Assembly (NCBI RefSeq): GCF_024399315.1
Contig: NZ_CP075170.1
Coordinates: 1,736,001 to 1,800,000 of the forward strand
Reading direction: 5' to 3'
Length of the DNA: 64,000 nucleotides
Source of the DNA: Chryseobacterium sp. MA9
Lineage (GTDB): Bacteria; Bacteroidota; Bacteroidia; Flavobacteriales; Weeksellaceae
Shown: positions 15,493 through 24,939 of the stretch, piece by piece
How positions within the stretch are numbered: the first letter of the stretch is position 1
Layout of the letters: each line of letters opens with the position of its first letter
Notes under the pieces: generated by a model
What the model was told of the DNA's origin: nothing
Seen by the model: only the letters and a program-made list of their open reading frames with translations
The model's database searches: none
Position numbers and translations under genes: made by a program

Positions 15493-15507
15493 TAATTTTT
15501 GAAAATT
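15484..15507. promoter_or_regulatory. Candidate GbsR/MarR operator (autoregulatory)
   Basis: AATTTTCA, 8 nt (ATAATTTT), TGAAAATT: perfect 8-bp arms. It covers the TTG of the regulator's own promoter and matches 14872-14895. Confidence 0.6.
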
Positions 15508-15520
15508 AATTTTTAAAATA

Positions 15521-15548
15521 AAACAGACATCCCTGAGAATGCCTGTTT
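15521..15548 (-). terminator. Terminator after the macroglobulin gene
   Basis: Reverse-strand hairpin AAACAGGCAT/ATGTCTGTTT (one wobble), then a T-rich run, 20 bp past the stop of the alpha-2-macroglobulin gene. It separates that locus from the regulator promoter. Confidence 0.7.
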
Positions 15549-15567
15549 GGGGTTTATAAATTTAAAA

Positions 15568-18500
15568 TTAAGGTTCTATTTCCGTAGTTATTCCCTGGTT
15601 CCAATGCTTAGCTTCCGGCATGTAATACAGATATACATTGCTCGATTTTCCGGTATAAGTTCCTGCAAATTCTACTTTAAGATCAAGATTAATGGTTTTC
15701 GTTTCCTCAGCATCGAAATGTTCCCAGTACAAAACCAAATAGTTGTCAAAAATTTCATAGTAAGAGACTTGTTTTTTATCAATAAGATCTTTCAATAATG
15801 TATTTTGAAGGGTAAGCCCTGCCGGAATGCCTATTTTTGCTATAGTCATTGGCAGCTGGCCGTTTATTTTGTTTTTAATGGTAACGGTCATTCTGTTGGT
15901 CTCTCCTACTTTTGATATTCCGGATTTCAGTTTTGTTTCCATAGTAACAGGAATATCCTTGCTTTCCGGTGCCAGAAGTGTATAGTACTGATATTCTAAT
16001 TTATAAGGCAGTCCATTTTTGGTTGGATAATGAATATTGATCTTATTTTCTCCAGCTTTATACGCTGATGAAAGACTGATATTAGGATAAGTATTTGCTT
16101 TGTTGATTGTGATAACCGGTCTTTCGGTTCCATACAATTTTTCATTTTTAGAGAAAAAAGCAGACAATGCCTGTACTGCCAGTGTTGTGGCCTGTGTAGA
16201 GCCAAAACCATAATATCCACTGAGACTAATAAGCTGATCAGCAGCTTCCGTGATTTTCAACTGATTCAGTTTCTCATCTTTCTGAAGTGCCATAATATAC
16301 AACGAAAGAGTTTCTGCATCTGCAGACGTTCCCCACGATCCTGTAAAAGTGATGTTGGATTTTATATTTTTCGTTTCATACTGCTTGTCCAATATTTTCA
16401 TCAGATCATCATATTCCTTTTGTTTTCCTAATTGAGCCGCAGCATTGGCAAGCAAAGCCAGCTGATAAGAGTCTTTTGTAGCTAAAGCTCTTTTCATCAT
16501 TACTGTAAAAGAATCTTCTATTTCATTTTTAAAACCTAGCTGAGATAAAGCATATACTACATACATATTTCTTGACCAGGAATATTCGGAGAAATCCTTT
16601 TTTGATTCATAGGGTCTTCTTACTTCAAATAATCCGTTTGCATTTTTCTTAGACAAAATGAATGAGGAAAGTCCCTGAATAATCTTAGCATCTGGGTTTA
16701 CATACTTTTTTAAATCCGTAAATTCCAATAACGCAAATGCAGAAAGTGCCACATCTGATTCTTCGCTGCTGAAATATCCGAAACCTCCGTCTCTATTTTT
16801 ATAGCTCAACATTTTCTGAAATCCTTTTTTCAGGTTCTTAACCACCAGCTTCTCAGTTGTTGTATCTATTTTTTTACCTGACTTTAAATAATCCAGAATA
16901 AAAATGTTCGGATACACCGTTGAGGAAAGCTGTTCAAAACATCCGTAAGGCTCTCTTTTCAACTGCTCCAGATCTTCAAAAAGCTTCAAAGCTGTATTTT
17001 CAAATACATGATATGATGAATACAGACTTCCATTAATGTATTCCGGAATAGTGATTTTGATATCCTCTGTTTTATTATTAATGATGGAAAACTTATGCGG
17101 GAAACCTTTTTCTTCTACTTTAAACGGAAGAAGCATGGTTTCCCTGAAATCTCCGGATCTTATTGTAAACTGAATGTTGGAATCTACAATCTCATCTGTT
17201 TGTATTTTGACAAATAATCTTCCGGATTCCAATGGCTTCAGGGTAATCAAGCTGTCAGAATGGATCAGTTTTACATGATTGGGAACAATAACATCCATGA
17301 TCATTTTACGGGTTTCAGGTGAATTATTTTTAATCACCACAGGAATCATCATCTGGTCCGTTCTTGTCAGATATTGTGGAATTTTAGCATCTATTGAGAT
17401 AAGGCTCTGTGCAGCATAGGTAGTTTCATCATTTCCTAAAAGTCCTGATGCAGCAATACCTTCTGTTATAATTCTAAAAGTGGAATTGGCATCAGAATTA
17501 TAAAACTCCACTTTTGCTTTCCCGTTTTTATCAGTTTCTACTACAGGATTCCAGAAAAGTGCTTCTCTGTAATCGAAACGGTAGGATGTATTGGTAGTTT
17601 TATATTCCGGATAGGCAAATTCTCTTGATGCAGCGTAAGATACAAGTCTTCCTTGTGGTAGTGCTTCAACAGCAATATAAGATTTCGGGGTAATATCAAA
17701 ACTGATTTTTGAGCTGCTATTCTTATATGAATTAATAATCACAACTCCGTTTGCAGCCCTGCTTCCATACATAGCGGTAGCGGCAGCATCTTGGAGAACA
17801 GTGATACTATTGATATCATTGGGGTTTATAGTGGTATTGAAGTTTTCTACCGGAGTACCATCAACGATGAATAATGGATTTTTATTGGTAATGGATGCCG
17901 TTCCCCTTATTCTTATCTCTGCACTGGCTGCAGACTGTCCTGCCGGTGTAATTACTAATCCGGCAACTTTTCCGCTTAGTAATGAAGTTACATTGGGATT
18001 CTGAATTTCCATCGAAGACATTATCGTTGCAGAAGTAATCGCGGTTTTATCTCTTTTCGAATTGTATCCTAAAACAATAACTTCTTCGATCTTTTTATCC
18101 CGAATAGTATCAGATTTTGAAAAACCGGGTTTACTCAATGTTTGGATATTATTTCTGTTTTCTATCTTTATAGTTTCTTTTCTTTCCGCTTCTTTTACAA
18201 TTTCTTCTACATCAATATTGGAGAGCTTCTGCTCCACTAAAGGGTTGATGTCCAAACTATAAGACAATATCCTAATTTTCAATGTATGTTTAGGCTGAGA
18301 AGATCTGGCTATAATTTTATATGAATTATCTGCATTCAGATCTGAAAAATAAAAACGTCCATTTTCCGCAGCGGTTTGTTTAAGAATTTTTTTATTATCT
18401 GTATCTAAAAGGAAAACATCTGCTTTCACCGGTTTTTTGTTTTCATCTTCCACCACTCCGTAAATTGTATTTTTCTTTTCGGGAAGATACTTGTACTTAT

Positions 18501-20085
18501 TGGTTTGAATGATTTCCGGGATAAGCTCAAAATACCTGTAACCGTTCGTCAGCATAACAAGATCTAAGCTTTTATCGGCTTTTTCTTCTTTTTTATCGAA
18601 ATAAAACTGTGGCTTTTCAATTTTCCCTTTCAACTCGGAGTCCATCAGAAGCCAGGAAATGATGTGATTCTGCTTGTCATCAGCGTATGTCCATAGTTTA
18701 TCATCCACTACACTCAATCCAAGGTTAGCAGGAATAGGTCTGTTATTTTCATCAGCAGTTTCAATATCTAAAATTACTTTTTCCCGCGGCAGGTAATGTT
18801 GTTTTACAGGTTTAACCTTTATCTTCAACTTGTTTTCTTTATTGGTAAAAACAACACGTTCTGCAAGAGGAATATTGTTTTCCAGAGCGGTAAATCTGCA
18901 GATTCCTATCGGGAAGTCTTTTTCATCAATTTCCAATGAGTTATTTCCTTTTTTTAACAGAAGATCTTTGGTAAACAATTCTTTCCCGCGGAAATTTCCC
19001 TTCAGGGTAATCTTTTTTTCCTGAGTTGAAACGATGGTGAAAATTATTATTTTGTTTTCATTCCGGATATTAAAAACCAATCCTTCATCTTTTGCAACAG
19101 GGAAATTAAAAGTCTGGGTACTATTTTCCGGCTTTACCACTTTTGCATAATAGGTTTGTCCTTTTTCCGGGATAAAACGGAAGCTTCCCATCCCGAAATT
19201 GTAGGCTGAAATTTCTTTTAATTTTTTATGATTCTGATTGTAAACAGCAAGAACAGCGTCTACAGGTCTTTCAAATTCATCGAGAATTTTAAAGGCAATA
19301 TTTTGTTCTACTCCATTGATAAAAGAGCCTCCTTCAGGCAAAAATTTCACATCCAGATTATTCAGAACAATTGGGATATTTCTTGAAATAGATTCTGTAA
19401 ATCCATCAAAATTCACTTTAATATTCAAAAGTCCATCAGAGGATTTCAACACTTCCGGGAGCTTAAATGTCAATTGATTTTTACCTTCTTTATCAGTAAT
19501 AATTTTCCCTTCTGAAACAGTTTCTCCGTTGGCCATTACCGTATAATCTGCTTCATAAAAGGGAATCGGAAGGTTACTCAGACTTCTCATTGAAAAGTCG
19601 GCTGTCACCTCATCTCCCGGGCCGTATCCTTTTTTAGGAAAATCCAGCTTCATTAAAATTCTTGGGGAGACTATTTTCTGGAGGGTAATCTCTTTCTCAA
19701 AGGTATTTTTCCCTGCTTCATTCTGCATCCAGTTGGTAAAGGCTCTGATCTTATAAATTCCGCCTTTCATATCTTCATCAAAATAGAAATAACCCTGGGC
19801 GTATCCATTGGTAATTTCATATTTCAGTTTTTTCAAAACGCTTCCTGCAGGATCAATAATTTCAAAATTAACGATTCTGCTGCCTTCTGCCGGAAGGTTA
19901 TTTTTTCCTTTTACAACATATATTTTAAAATACATTCCCTCACCAGGTTTATAAAAAACATGATTGGTCTGAACGTAGGTCTTTTCTTTTTCAAAGTCCT
20001 GAAATGGCTGCTGTGCTTTTAGGAAAACCGTTGACAATATTAAGCTCAGCAAGATGATATAAGGTGATATAAACTTGAAATTCAT
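15568..20085 (-). CDS. Alpha-2-macroglobulin-like protein with an internal TonB plug domain
   Basis: 1505 residues with a signal peptide (to about 24). Macroglobulin beta-sandwich domains span about 30-530, and a carboxypeptidase-regulatory-like domain 540-600. A complete SusC-type TonB plug follows at about 666-790 (IEEVIVLGYN, SLLSGKVAGLVI, IRIRGTASITN, FIVDGTPV, YGSRAANGVVII). The A2M core (LFWNPVVETD at about 843-852) and the thioester motif GCFEQ (Cys1049-Gln1052) come next, with the alpha-helical thioester domain and receptor-like domain at the end. A2M proteins trap proteases or bind targets covalently. The plug inside such a protein is unusual, above all because the gene 3 bp upstream encodes a SusC-like barrel with no plug. 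It is probably periplasmic or outer-membrane-associated. Confidence 0.9.
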   Translation of the reverse strand: MNFKFISPYIILLSLILSTVFLKAQQPFQDFEKEKTYVQTNHVFYKPGEGMYFKIYVVKGKNNLPAEGSRIVNFEIIDPAGSVLKKLKYEITNGYAQGYFYFDEDMKGGIYKIRAFTNWMQNEAGKNTFEKEITLQKIVSPRILMKLDFPKKGYGPGDEVTADFSMRSLSNLPIPFYEADYTVMANGETVSEGKIITDKEGKNQLTFKLPEVLKSSDGLLNIKVNFDGFTESISRNIPIVLNNLDVKFLPEGGSFINGVEQNIAFKILDEFERPVDAVLAVYNQNHKKLKEISAYNFGMGSFRFIPEKGQTYYAKVVKPENSTQTFNFPVAKDEGLVFNIRNENKIIIFTIVSTQEKKITLKGNFRGKELFTKDLLLKKGNNSLEIDEKDFPIGICRFTALENNIPLAERVVFTNKENKLKIKVKPVKQHYLPREKVILDIETADENNRPIPANLGLSVVDDKLWTYADDKQNHIISWLLMDSELKGKIEKPQFYFDKKEEKADKSLDLVMLTNGYRYFELIPEIIQTNKYKYLPEKKNTIYGVVEDENKKPVKADVFLLDTDNKKILKQTAAENGRFYFSDLNADNSYKIIARSSQPKHTLKIRILSYSLDINPLVEQKLSNIDVEEIVKEAERKETIKIENRNNIQTLSKPGFSKSDTIRDKKIEEVIVLGYNSKRDKTAITSATIMSSMEIQNPNVTSLLSGKVAGLVITPAGQSAASAEIRIRGTASITNKNPLFIVDGTPVENFNTTINPNDINSITVLQDAAATAMYGSRAANGVVIINSYKNSSSKISFDITPKSYIAVEALPQGRLVSYAASREFAYPEYKTTNTSYRFDYREALFWNPVVETDKNGKAKVEFYNSDANSTFRIITEGIAASGLLGNDETTYAAQSLISIDAKIPQYLTRTDQMMIPVVIKNNSPETRKMIMDVIVPNHVKLIHSDSLITLKPLESGRLFVKIQTDEIVDSNIQFTIRSGDFRETMLLPFKVEEKGFPHKFSIINNKTEDIKITIPEYINGSLYSSYHVFENTALKLFEDLEQLKREPYGCFEQLSSTVYPNIFILDYLKSGKKIDTTTEKLVVKNLKKGFQKMLSYKNRDGGFGYFSSEESDVALSAFALLEFTDLKKYVNPDAKIIQGLSSFILSKKNANGLFEVRRPYESKKDFSEYSWSRNMYVVYALSQLGFKNEIEDSFTVMMKRALATKDSYQLALLANAAAQLGKQKEYDDLMKILDKQYETKNIKSNITFTGSWGTSADAETLSLYIMALQKDEKLNQLKITEAADQLISLSGYYGFGSTQATTLAVQALSAFFSKNEKLYGTERPVITINKANTYPNISLSSAYKAGENKINIHYPTKNGLPYKLEYQYYTLLAPESKDIPVTMETKLKSGISKVGETNRMTVTIKNKINGQLPMTIAKIGIPAGLTLQNTLLKDLIDKKQVSYYEIFDNYLVLYWEHFDAEETKTINLDLKVEFAGTYTGKSSNVYLYYMPEAKHWNQGITTEIEP

Positions 20086-20088
20086 GGG

Positions 20089-22857
20089 TTAAAATTTAAA
20101 TGAAACAATACATCCAAATGTTTTAAAAGATGGAAGGTTGAAAAAATCAAGTCCTCTTCCGTTATCCATATCATAAAAATTCTGATTGGGATCTGCTCCT
20201 TTACTGGCCTGCCAAAGCATTAGATTATTCACATAAAAAGTAAGCTTAAGATTCTGCTTTCCATAGTTGATTGGAAAATTGGAAGACAGTGAAATATTGC
20301 TGATTCTTATATAATCTGCCTTTTGAATATAGTTTTCCGCCACTCCCAGATAGCCATATCTTGTCCATCGGTTTTCCAGAACATTCATGTTGGCATCATA
20401 GAAATCTACAGGAATCTGGTTTACTGTTCCATTTGCCTGCACGCCCTGGAAAATATAGTTTTTGATATTTCTGTCTTCTCCTGAGTCTGAAGAACGGCCG
20501 TAATAATCAAGAACTGCCTGTGTTCCGTTCCAGAGCTGTCCGCCTTTTTTCCATTCCCAATTGATATCTAAGGAAAAGTTTTTATAAGCAAAACTATGAG
20601 TAAACTTCATCACGAAATCTGGTGTAGGGTCTGCGATAATTTTCATTCCTTCTGCTTTTTTGGGGAATCCAAACTCATCAATGATCAACTGACCGTCAGC
20701 ATTTCTTTCAAAATAGCTCCCCATAACAGCTCCCAAAACCTGTCCTTCAGTAAGGGTTTTATAAATGTCTTTAAATCCTGATACAGCTATATTCTGATAG
20801 CCGGGAGCTATCCTGTCTACAATATCTTTATATTTGAAAAATGATACTTTCTGGATACTGTAAAAGTCATACCCAAGGCGCAAACGATCATAGGCAAAAT
20901 TGAGTTCATATCCACTGTATGTATGATCTGCTATATTCTTTAATTTCAGCTGGCTATTTTCAAAAACAGGAAATATATCATCTGTATTTTTTCTGTTAAA
21001 ATATTCTCCTTCCAAACTTACATTATAACCAAGGTTAAGCCTAGCTCCAGCTTTCCATTCTTTTGTATTGATATTGGATAAACCTCTGAAGCTTTCCACT
21101 TCCTGTACAGGGAAATATTGATTATAGTTTTGTGCATTCAATAAAGTTATGGCATAAGAAGCGTATGATCTTGTAATTTCCGGCTCGGAGCTCAACTGTG
21201 TGTAACTTCCCAATAACTTAAAATTGTAATTATACCAATTGAAAATGTTATTGAATTTTACATAAAAATTAGCTTTGGGAAGCCAATAGTTATTATTAAG
21301 GGATGTATCAGATATATAAAATGAATTTCCGAGATTAAAACCAGCTTCAAAATCATAATCACGGATATCCATATTATAATTAAAAATATGATCCTGTGAA
21401 GTTCTCTGATAGAGGTATTTCTGATGGGTCAAACTATTATAAACATCAGACTTTCTATCGTTTAAGATAAAATTCAGACTGAATGTATTTTTAAAATCAT
21501 AGTTCCCTAATACATACGAGCCCAATATATTGGAATGATATAAGCTGTTATTTTGAATCCTTTCATTCAATATTCCATTGCTGAAACCGTAAACAGAAGG
21601 TTTATACTGATCCCGGTTCCAGATATTGTTACTTTCATAGGACTGACTGATATTCAGTTTAAAATTATCCCAGTTTTTTCCGGCATTAACACTGAACTGC
21701 CTTTCACGATTCTGATACCGGTATTTACCATCCTGTTCAAAAAGGAATGAAGGATTGTCTGCATCTTTACTGTAACTTCTCTGTGAACCATTATTCAGAA
21801 GGATATTTTGTTCATTTGAAAAAGAAACGGGTGTTAACAATGAATTCTGATAGGCTCTGCTGAACAATCCTATTCTATTGGTATTGGTAGCTTTCTCTTC
21901 TTCATAATTAAAGGCAAGATTAATTGAATATCCATTAAGTTCTGTATTGAGCTTTGCTTTAAAAGTGTTAGCAATATCAAACTGATCTGTAAAGTACATC
22001 TGATTTTTCTGCTGGCCAAGGTTCACTGACAGCCGGATTTTCTCATTGTTACCTTCTTTTATAAAAGCATTTACATTCAGCTGGTTATTGTATCCTACCG
22101 TTGTTTTAAAAAGGCTGTTATTATATTTTCGGGCACGCTGAAGTCCATCAACCCATGGAATCAGTCTTCCGTTCTGGTCATATTCATAAGCCAGTCCATC
22201 AAATCCCAGGGTAGAAATATCCGGTCCAAAACTGAACATTTCATTGGTTTCCGGTCCCTTCCATACAAGACGTCCATTTTCTGATCTTCCCTGTACATAT
22301 TGGCTTTGAGTTCCCGGAATCGCATTCCTGTTTTTAATATCCAATGATGTGGTAAAGCTTCCATTAAAAAGTAATGTTTTCTGATTGAGTCTTTTTAAGG
22401 TATAAATACTGTCATTCTTTTGTTTTAACTGTCTTATTTCACCAAAATAGGAATGTGATCTTTTACTTAAACGGGTCTTCGTTTTTTCAATACTGAAATC
22501 ATCTCTGGTTTCAAAAGAAACCAGGCTGTCATATGTTTTACTGTAAATATTTTCTACATTTTTATTGTCTGTCTGATTTTCCAGAATAGTTTTTAATTCC
22601 TTAAGCTCATAGGTAGAAATAACATGAGTATTTTTGCCCTGATTCCATACAAGAGTATCATAGGGTTTGGCAGCAATAATGGCAAATCCTTTCTCATCAG
22701 TCAGTTCATAGATACCGCTGTTTTTATTATAAACCTTTAAAAAGTTTTGTTCTTTATTTTTAGTCGTTAAAAATCTTCCAGAGTAATAGAGTTGTGAATT
22801 TTGTGCCTGTAGTACAGTAATGGTAAATGGCAATAGCAGCAGATAATTCTTTTTCAT
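20089..22857 (-). CDS. SusC-like outer-membrane beta-barrel lacking a plug
   Basis: 922 residues with a signal peptide (to about 18). Residues 25-80 resemble a carboxypeptidase-D-like regulatory domain. From about 160 to the end it alternates as a TonB-dependent-receptor barrel and closes with the typical SusC C-terminus (LTFYVNNLMLWQASKGADPN, ending VSFKF with terminal Phe). The plug signature (GRVAG, RIRG, IDG, GSRAANG) that should precede the barrel is absent. The downstream gene, 3 bp away, encodes a macroglobulin with exactly such a plug. I infer that the two proteins form one outer-membrane complex. A hairpin terminator upstream separates it from the VWA gene. Confidence 0.8.
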   Translation of the reverse strand: MKKNYLLLLPFTITVLQAQNSQLYYSGRFLTTKNKEQNFLKVYNKNSGIYELTDEKGFAIIAAKPYDTLVWNQGKNTHVISTYELKELKTILENQTDNKNVENIYSKTYDSLVSFETRDDFSIEKTKTRLSKRSHSYFGEIRQLKQKNDSIYTLKRLNQKTLLFNGSFTTSLDIKNRNAIPGTQSQYVQGRSENGRLVWKGPETNEMFSFGPDISTLGFDGLAYEYDQNGRLIPWVDGLQRARKYNNSLFKTTVGYNNQLNVNAFIKEGNNEKIRLSVNLGQQKNQMYFTDQFDIANTFKAKLNTELNGYSINLAFNYEEEKATNTNRIGLFSRAYQNSLLTPVSFSNEQNILLNNGSQRSYSKDADNPSFLFEQDGKYRYQNRERQFSVNAGKNWDNFKLNISQSYESNNIWNRDQYKPSVYGFSNGILNERIQNNSLYHSNILGSYVLGNYDFKNTFSLNFILNDRKSDVYNSLTHQKYLYQRTSQDHIFNYNMDIRDYDFEAGFNLGNSFYISDTSLNNNYWLPKANFYVKFNNIFNWYNYNFKLLGSYTQLSSEPEITRSYASYAITLLNAQNYNQYFPVQEVESFRGLSNINTKEWKAGARLNLGYNVSLEGEYFNRKNTDDIFPVFENSQLKLKNIADHTYSGYELNFAYDRLRLGYDFYSIQKVSFFKYKDIVDRIAPGYQNIAVSGFKDIYKTLTEGQVLGAVMGSYFERNADGQLIIDEFGFPKKAEGMKIIADPTPDFVMKFTHSFAYKNFSLDINWEWKKGGQLWNGTQAVLDYYGRSSDSGEDRNIKNYIFQGVQANGTVNQIPVDFYDANMNVLENRWTRYGYLGVAENYIQKADYIRISNISLSSNFPINYGKQNLKLTFYVNNLMLWQASKGADPNQNFYDMDNGRGLDFFNLPSFKTFGCIVSFKF

Positions 22858-22883
22858 CGGTTATTTAGTATGTTTAAAAATAT

Positions 22884-22916
22884 AAAAAAAGAAATTTCCG
22901 CGGAAATTTCTTTTTT
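22884..22916. terminator. Perfect palindromic terminator inside the surface locus
   Basis: Seven A, GAAATTTCCG/CGGAAATTTC, six T: a 33-bp near-perfect palindrome in the 65-bp gap between the VWA lipoprotein gene and the barrel gene. It would stop transcription in either direction, or attenuate read-through from the sigma-factor operon. Confidence 0.75.
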
Positions 22917-22922
22917 CATGAA

Positions 22923-24842
22923 TTACTTTTGAATTGTTTTATAGCTCTCTATCAGCCTTATAAATTCTGAACGATAGCCTTCTTCATCCTTACTTTTGTC
23001 TTGTTTGGCCAGATTCTCAATATCGGTAAGGTCTTTTTTTGTAATCAGTTCGGAATTTCTTAGTACCAAACCGAACCATGCTACTGAAGAGGCAAATTTA
23101 AAATCTGAGCTTGTTGAAGATATCCTGCTGTCACCGTTTTTAACAATCTTACTTATCTCACGGCTGGTATCTCCATCAGGTTTTTTATATCGGAATTTCA
23201 CAGTTGCCATTTCATCACCAAACTTCTTTGTATCTGAAGTTGCAGAATATTTTAATTTTGTCTCTTTTGGGATAAATTCTGATTCTACATTTGCCGGAAT
23301 TATCTCATATAAAGCAGTTACTGTATGTCCGCTTCCTAATTCTCCTGCATCAATCTTATCGTTTACAAAGTCTTCATTTCTCAATTTTCTGTTTTCATAA
23401 CCAATCAGGCGGTATGATTTTACATATTTAGGATTAAATTCAATCTGGATCTTTACGTCTTTAGCGATGGTGTACATACTTCCAGCAAATTCTCTACCCA
23501 GAAATTTATTAGCTTCCTGCATATTATCAATATAGGCATAATTTCCATTTCCTTTATCTGCAAGGATTTCCATTTTGTTATCTTTATAATTGCCCATTCC
23601 ATAGCCAAGACAGGTAAGGAAAATTCCGGTTTTTCTTTTTTCTGTGATCAACGCTTCAATATCTGTTGTTGAAGAGGCACCCACATTAAAATCACCGTCT
23701 GTTGCCAAAACTATTCTGTTATTTCCACCTTTTATAAAGTTTTCCTTTGCTAGTTTATAGGCCAATTCAATTCCTGCCCCTCCTGCTGTACTTCCTCCTG
23801 CCTGGAGCTTATCTAATGCCTGAATTATTTTTTCTTTTTCACCTGCTGATGTTGGGGGCAGTACCATTCCTGCATTACCCGCATATACTACAATCCCAAC
23901 CCTATCTTTAGGTCTGAGTTGGTTCAGCAAAACTTTAAGAGAAGACTTCAGCAATGGCAGTTTATTTTCTTCATTCATTGAACCTGAAACATCAATAAGA
24001 AAAACAATATTGGATGCAGGCAGACGATCCATCGGAATGTTTTTCCCCTGAAGTCCTATTTTAAGCAGTTTATGTTTGGGATTCCATGGAGATTCACTGT
24101 ATTCAGTATTAATTGAAAAAGGATCATCATTTGCAGGTTGGGGATAATCATATTTAAAATAATTAATCATCTCCTCTACCCTCACTGAATTTTTATCAAC
24201 TGTAGTTCCATAATTAATCATTCTTCTGACATTGGAATAGGAAGTATTGTCTACATCAATAGAGAATGTAGAAACAGGTTGATTACGGGTTAATTCAAAT
24301 GCATTTTCAACTAACGCTGTATATTCTTCATTATCATAATCAATATTCTTATCAGTTTTTTTTATAGTTTTTTTAACATTTTTTCTGTTTCCAACCTGAT
24401 GGTCATAAACCCTTCCTGATTCATGGAATACAGCTGATCTTGTGCTTGATACCTCCATTGCTACAAGTGTCTTCGCCTTTGGACAGCCATTATATTCCGG
24501 CATTCCCGGAACCGTAGGGCAGGCATCATCTTTATCCAAAATACCATCTCCATCTGTGTCCGGCCATGGGCAGCCATTATTTTCAGGAGGTCCTGCTACG
24601 GTAGGACATGCATCATCTTTATCAATGACACCATCCCCATCCGACTCTACCCACGGACAGCCTTCATTTTCTACCGGACCCGCAATATCAGGACATTTAT
24701 CTAATTTATTAGGAATCCCATCCTGATCTTTATCTTTTCTGATACTGTAAGTCTTTGTTTCGTTGGTCTTTTCAGTATTTTTTTGAGTTTTACAGCTTGT
24801 CAATGCAGCAAGCCCTAGCATGGTTATTACAATTTTTCTCAT
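22923..24842 (-). CDS. VWA-domain lipoprotein with thrombospondin-type-3 repeats (YfbK-like)
   Basis: 639 residues. The signal sequence ends in a lipobox (LTSC, lipidated Cys17). Three calcium-binding TSP3-type repeats (DxDxDGxxDxxDxCP) lie at about 38-125. A YfbK-type N-terminal domain (STFSIDVDNTSYSNVRR) is followed by a von Willebrand A domain with a canonical MIDAS (DVSGSMN) and a DUF3520-like C-terminal region. VWA domains bind proteins through a metal ion; with a lipid anchor and TSP3 stalk this should be a surface or periplasmic adhesion or assembly factor. YfbK-type VWA proteins commonly occur beside ECF sigma factors, as here. It follows the plug/VWA gene after 97 bp. Confidence 0.9.
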   Translation of the reverse strand: MRKIVITMLGLAALTSCKTQKNTEKTNETKTYSIRKDKDQDGIPNKLDKCPDIAGPVENEGCPWVESDGDGVIDKDDACPTVAGPPENNGCPWPDTDGDGILDKDDACPTVPGMPEYNGCPKAKTLVAMEVSSTRSAVFHESGRVYDHQVGNRKNVKKTIKKTDKNIDYDNEEYTALVENAFELTRNQPVSTFSIDVDNTSYSNVRRMINYGTTVDKNSVRVEEMINYFKYDYPQPANDDPFSINTEYSESPWNPKHKLLKIGLQGKNIPMDRLPASNIVFLIDVSGSMNEENKLPLLKSSLKVLLNQLRPKDRVGIVVYAGNAGMVLPPTSAGEKEKIIQALDKLQAGGSTAGGAGIELAYKLAKENFIKGGNNRIVLATDGDFNVGASSTTDIEALITEKRKTGIFLTCLGYGMGNYKDNKMEILADKGNGNYAYIDNMQEANKFLGREFAGSMYTIAKDVKIQIEFNPKYVKSYRLIGYENRKLRNEDFVNDKIDAGELGSGHTVTALYEIIPANVESEFIPKETKLKYSATSDTKKFGDEMATVKFRYKKPDGDTSREISKIVKNGDSRISSTSSDFKFASSVAWFGLVLRNSELITKKDLTDIENLAKQDKSKDEEGYRSEFIRLIESYKTIQK

Positions 24843-24939
24843 CTTTTAAAATTTCGACAGGAAATTATTAAAATAAATTCAATTCTGTTAATAATTGTTA
24901 AATAAAACTGATCCTTTAAATTTCATTTTTAAAAGACAC

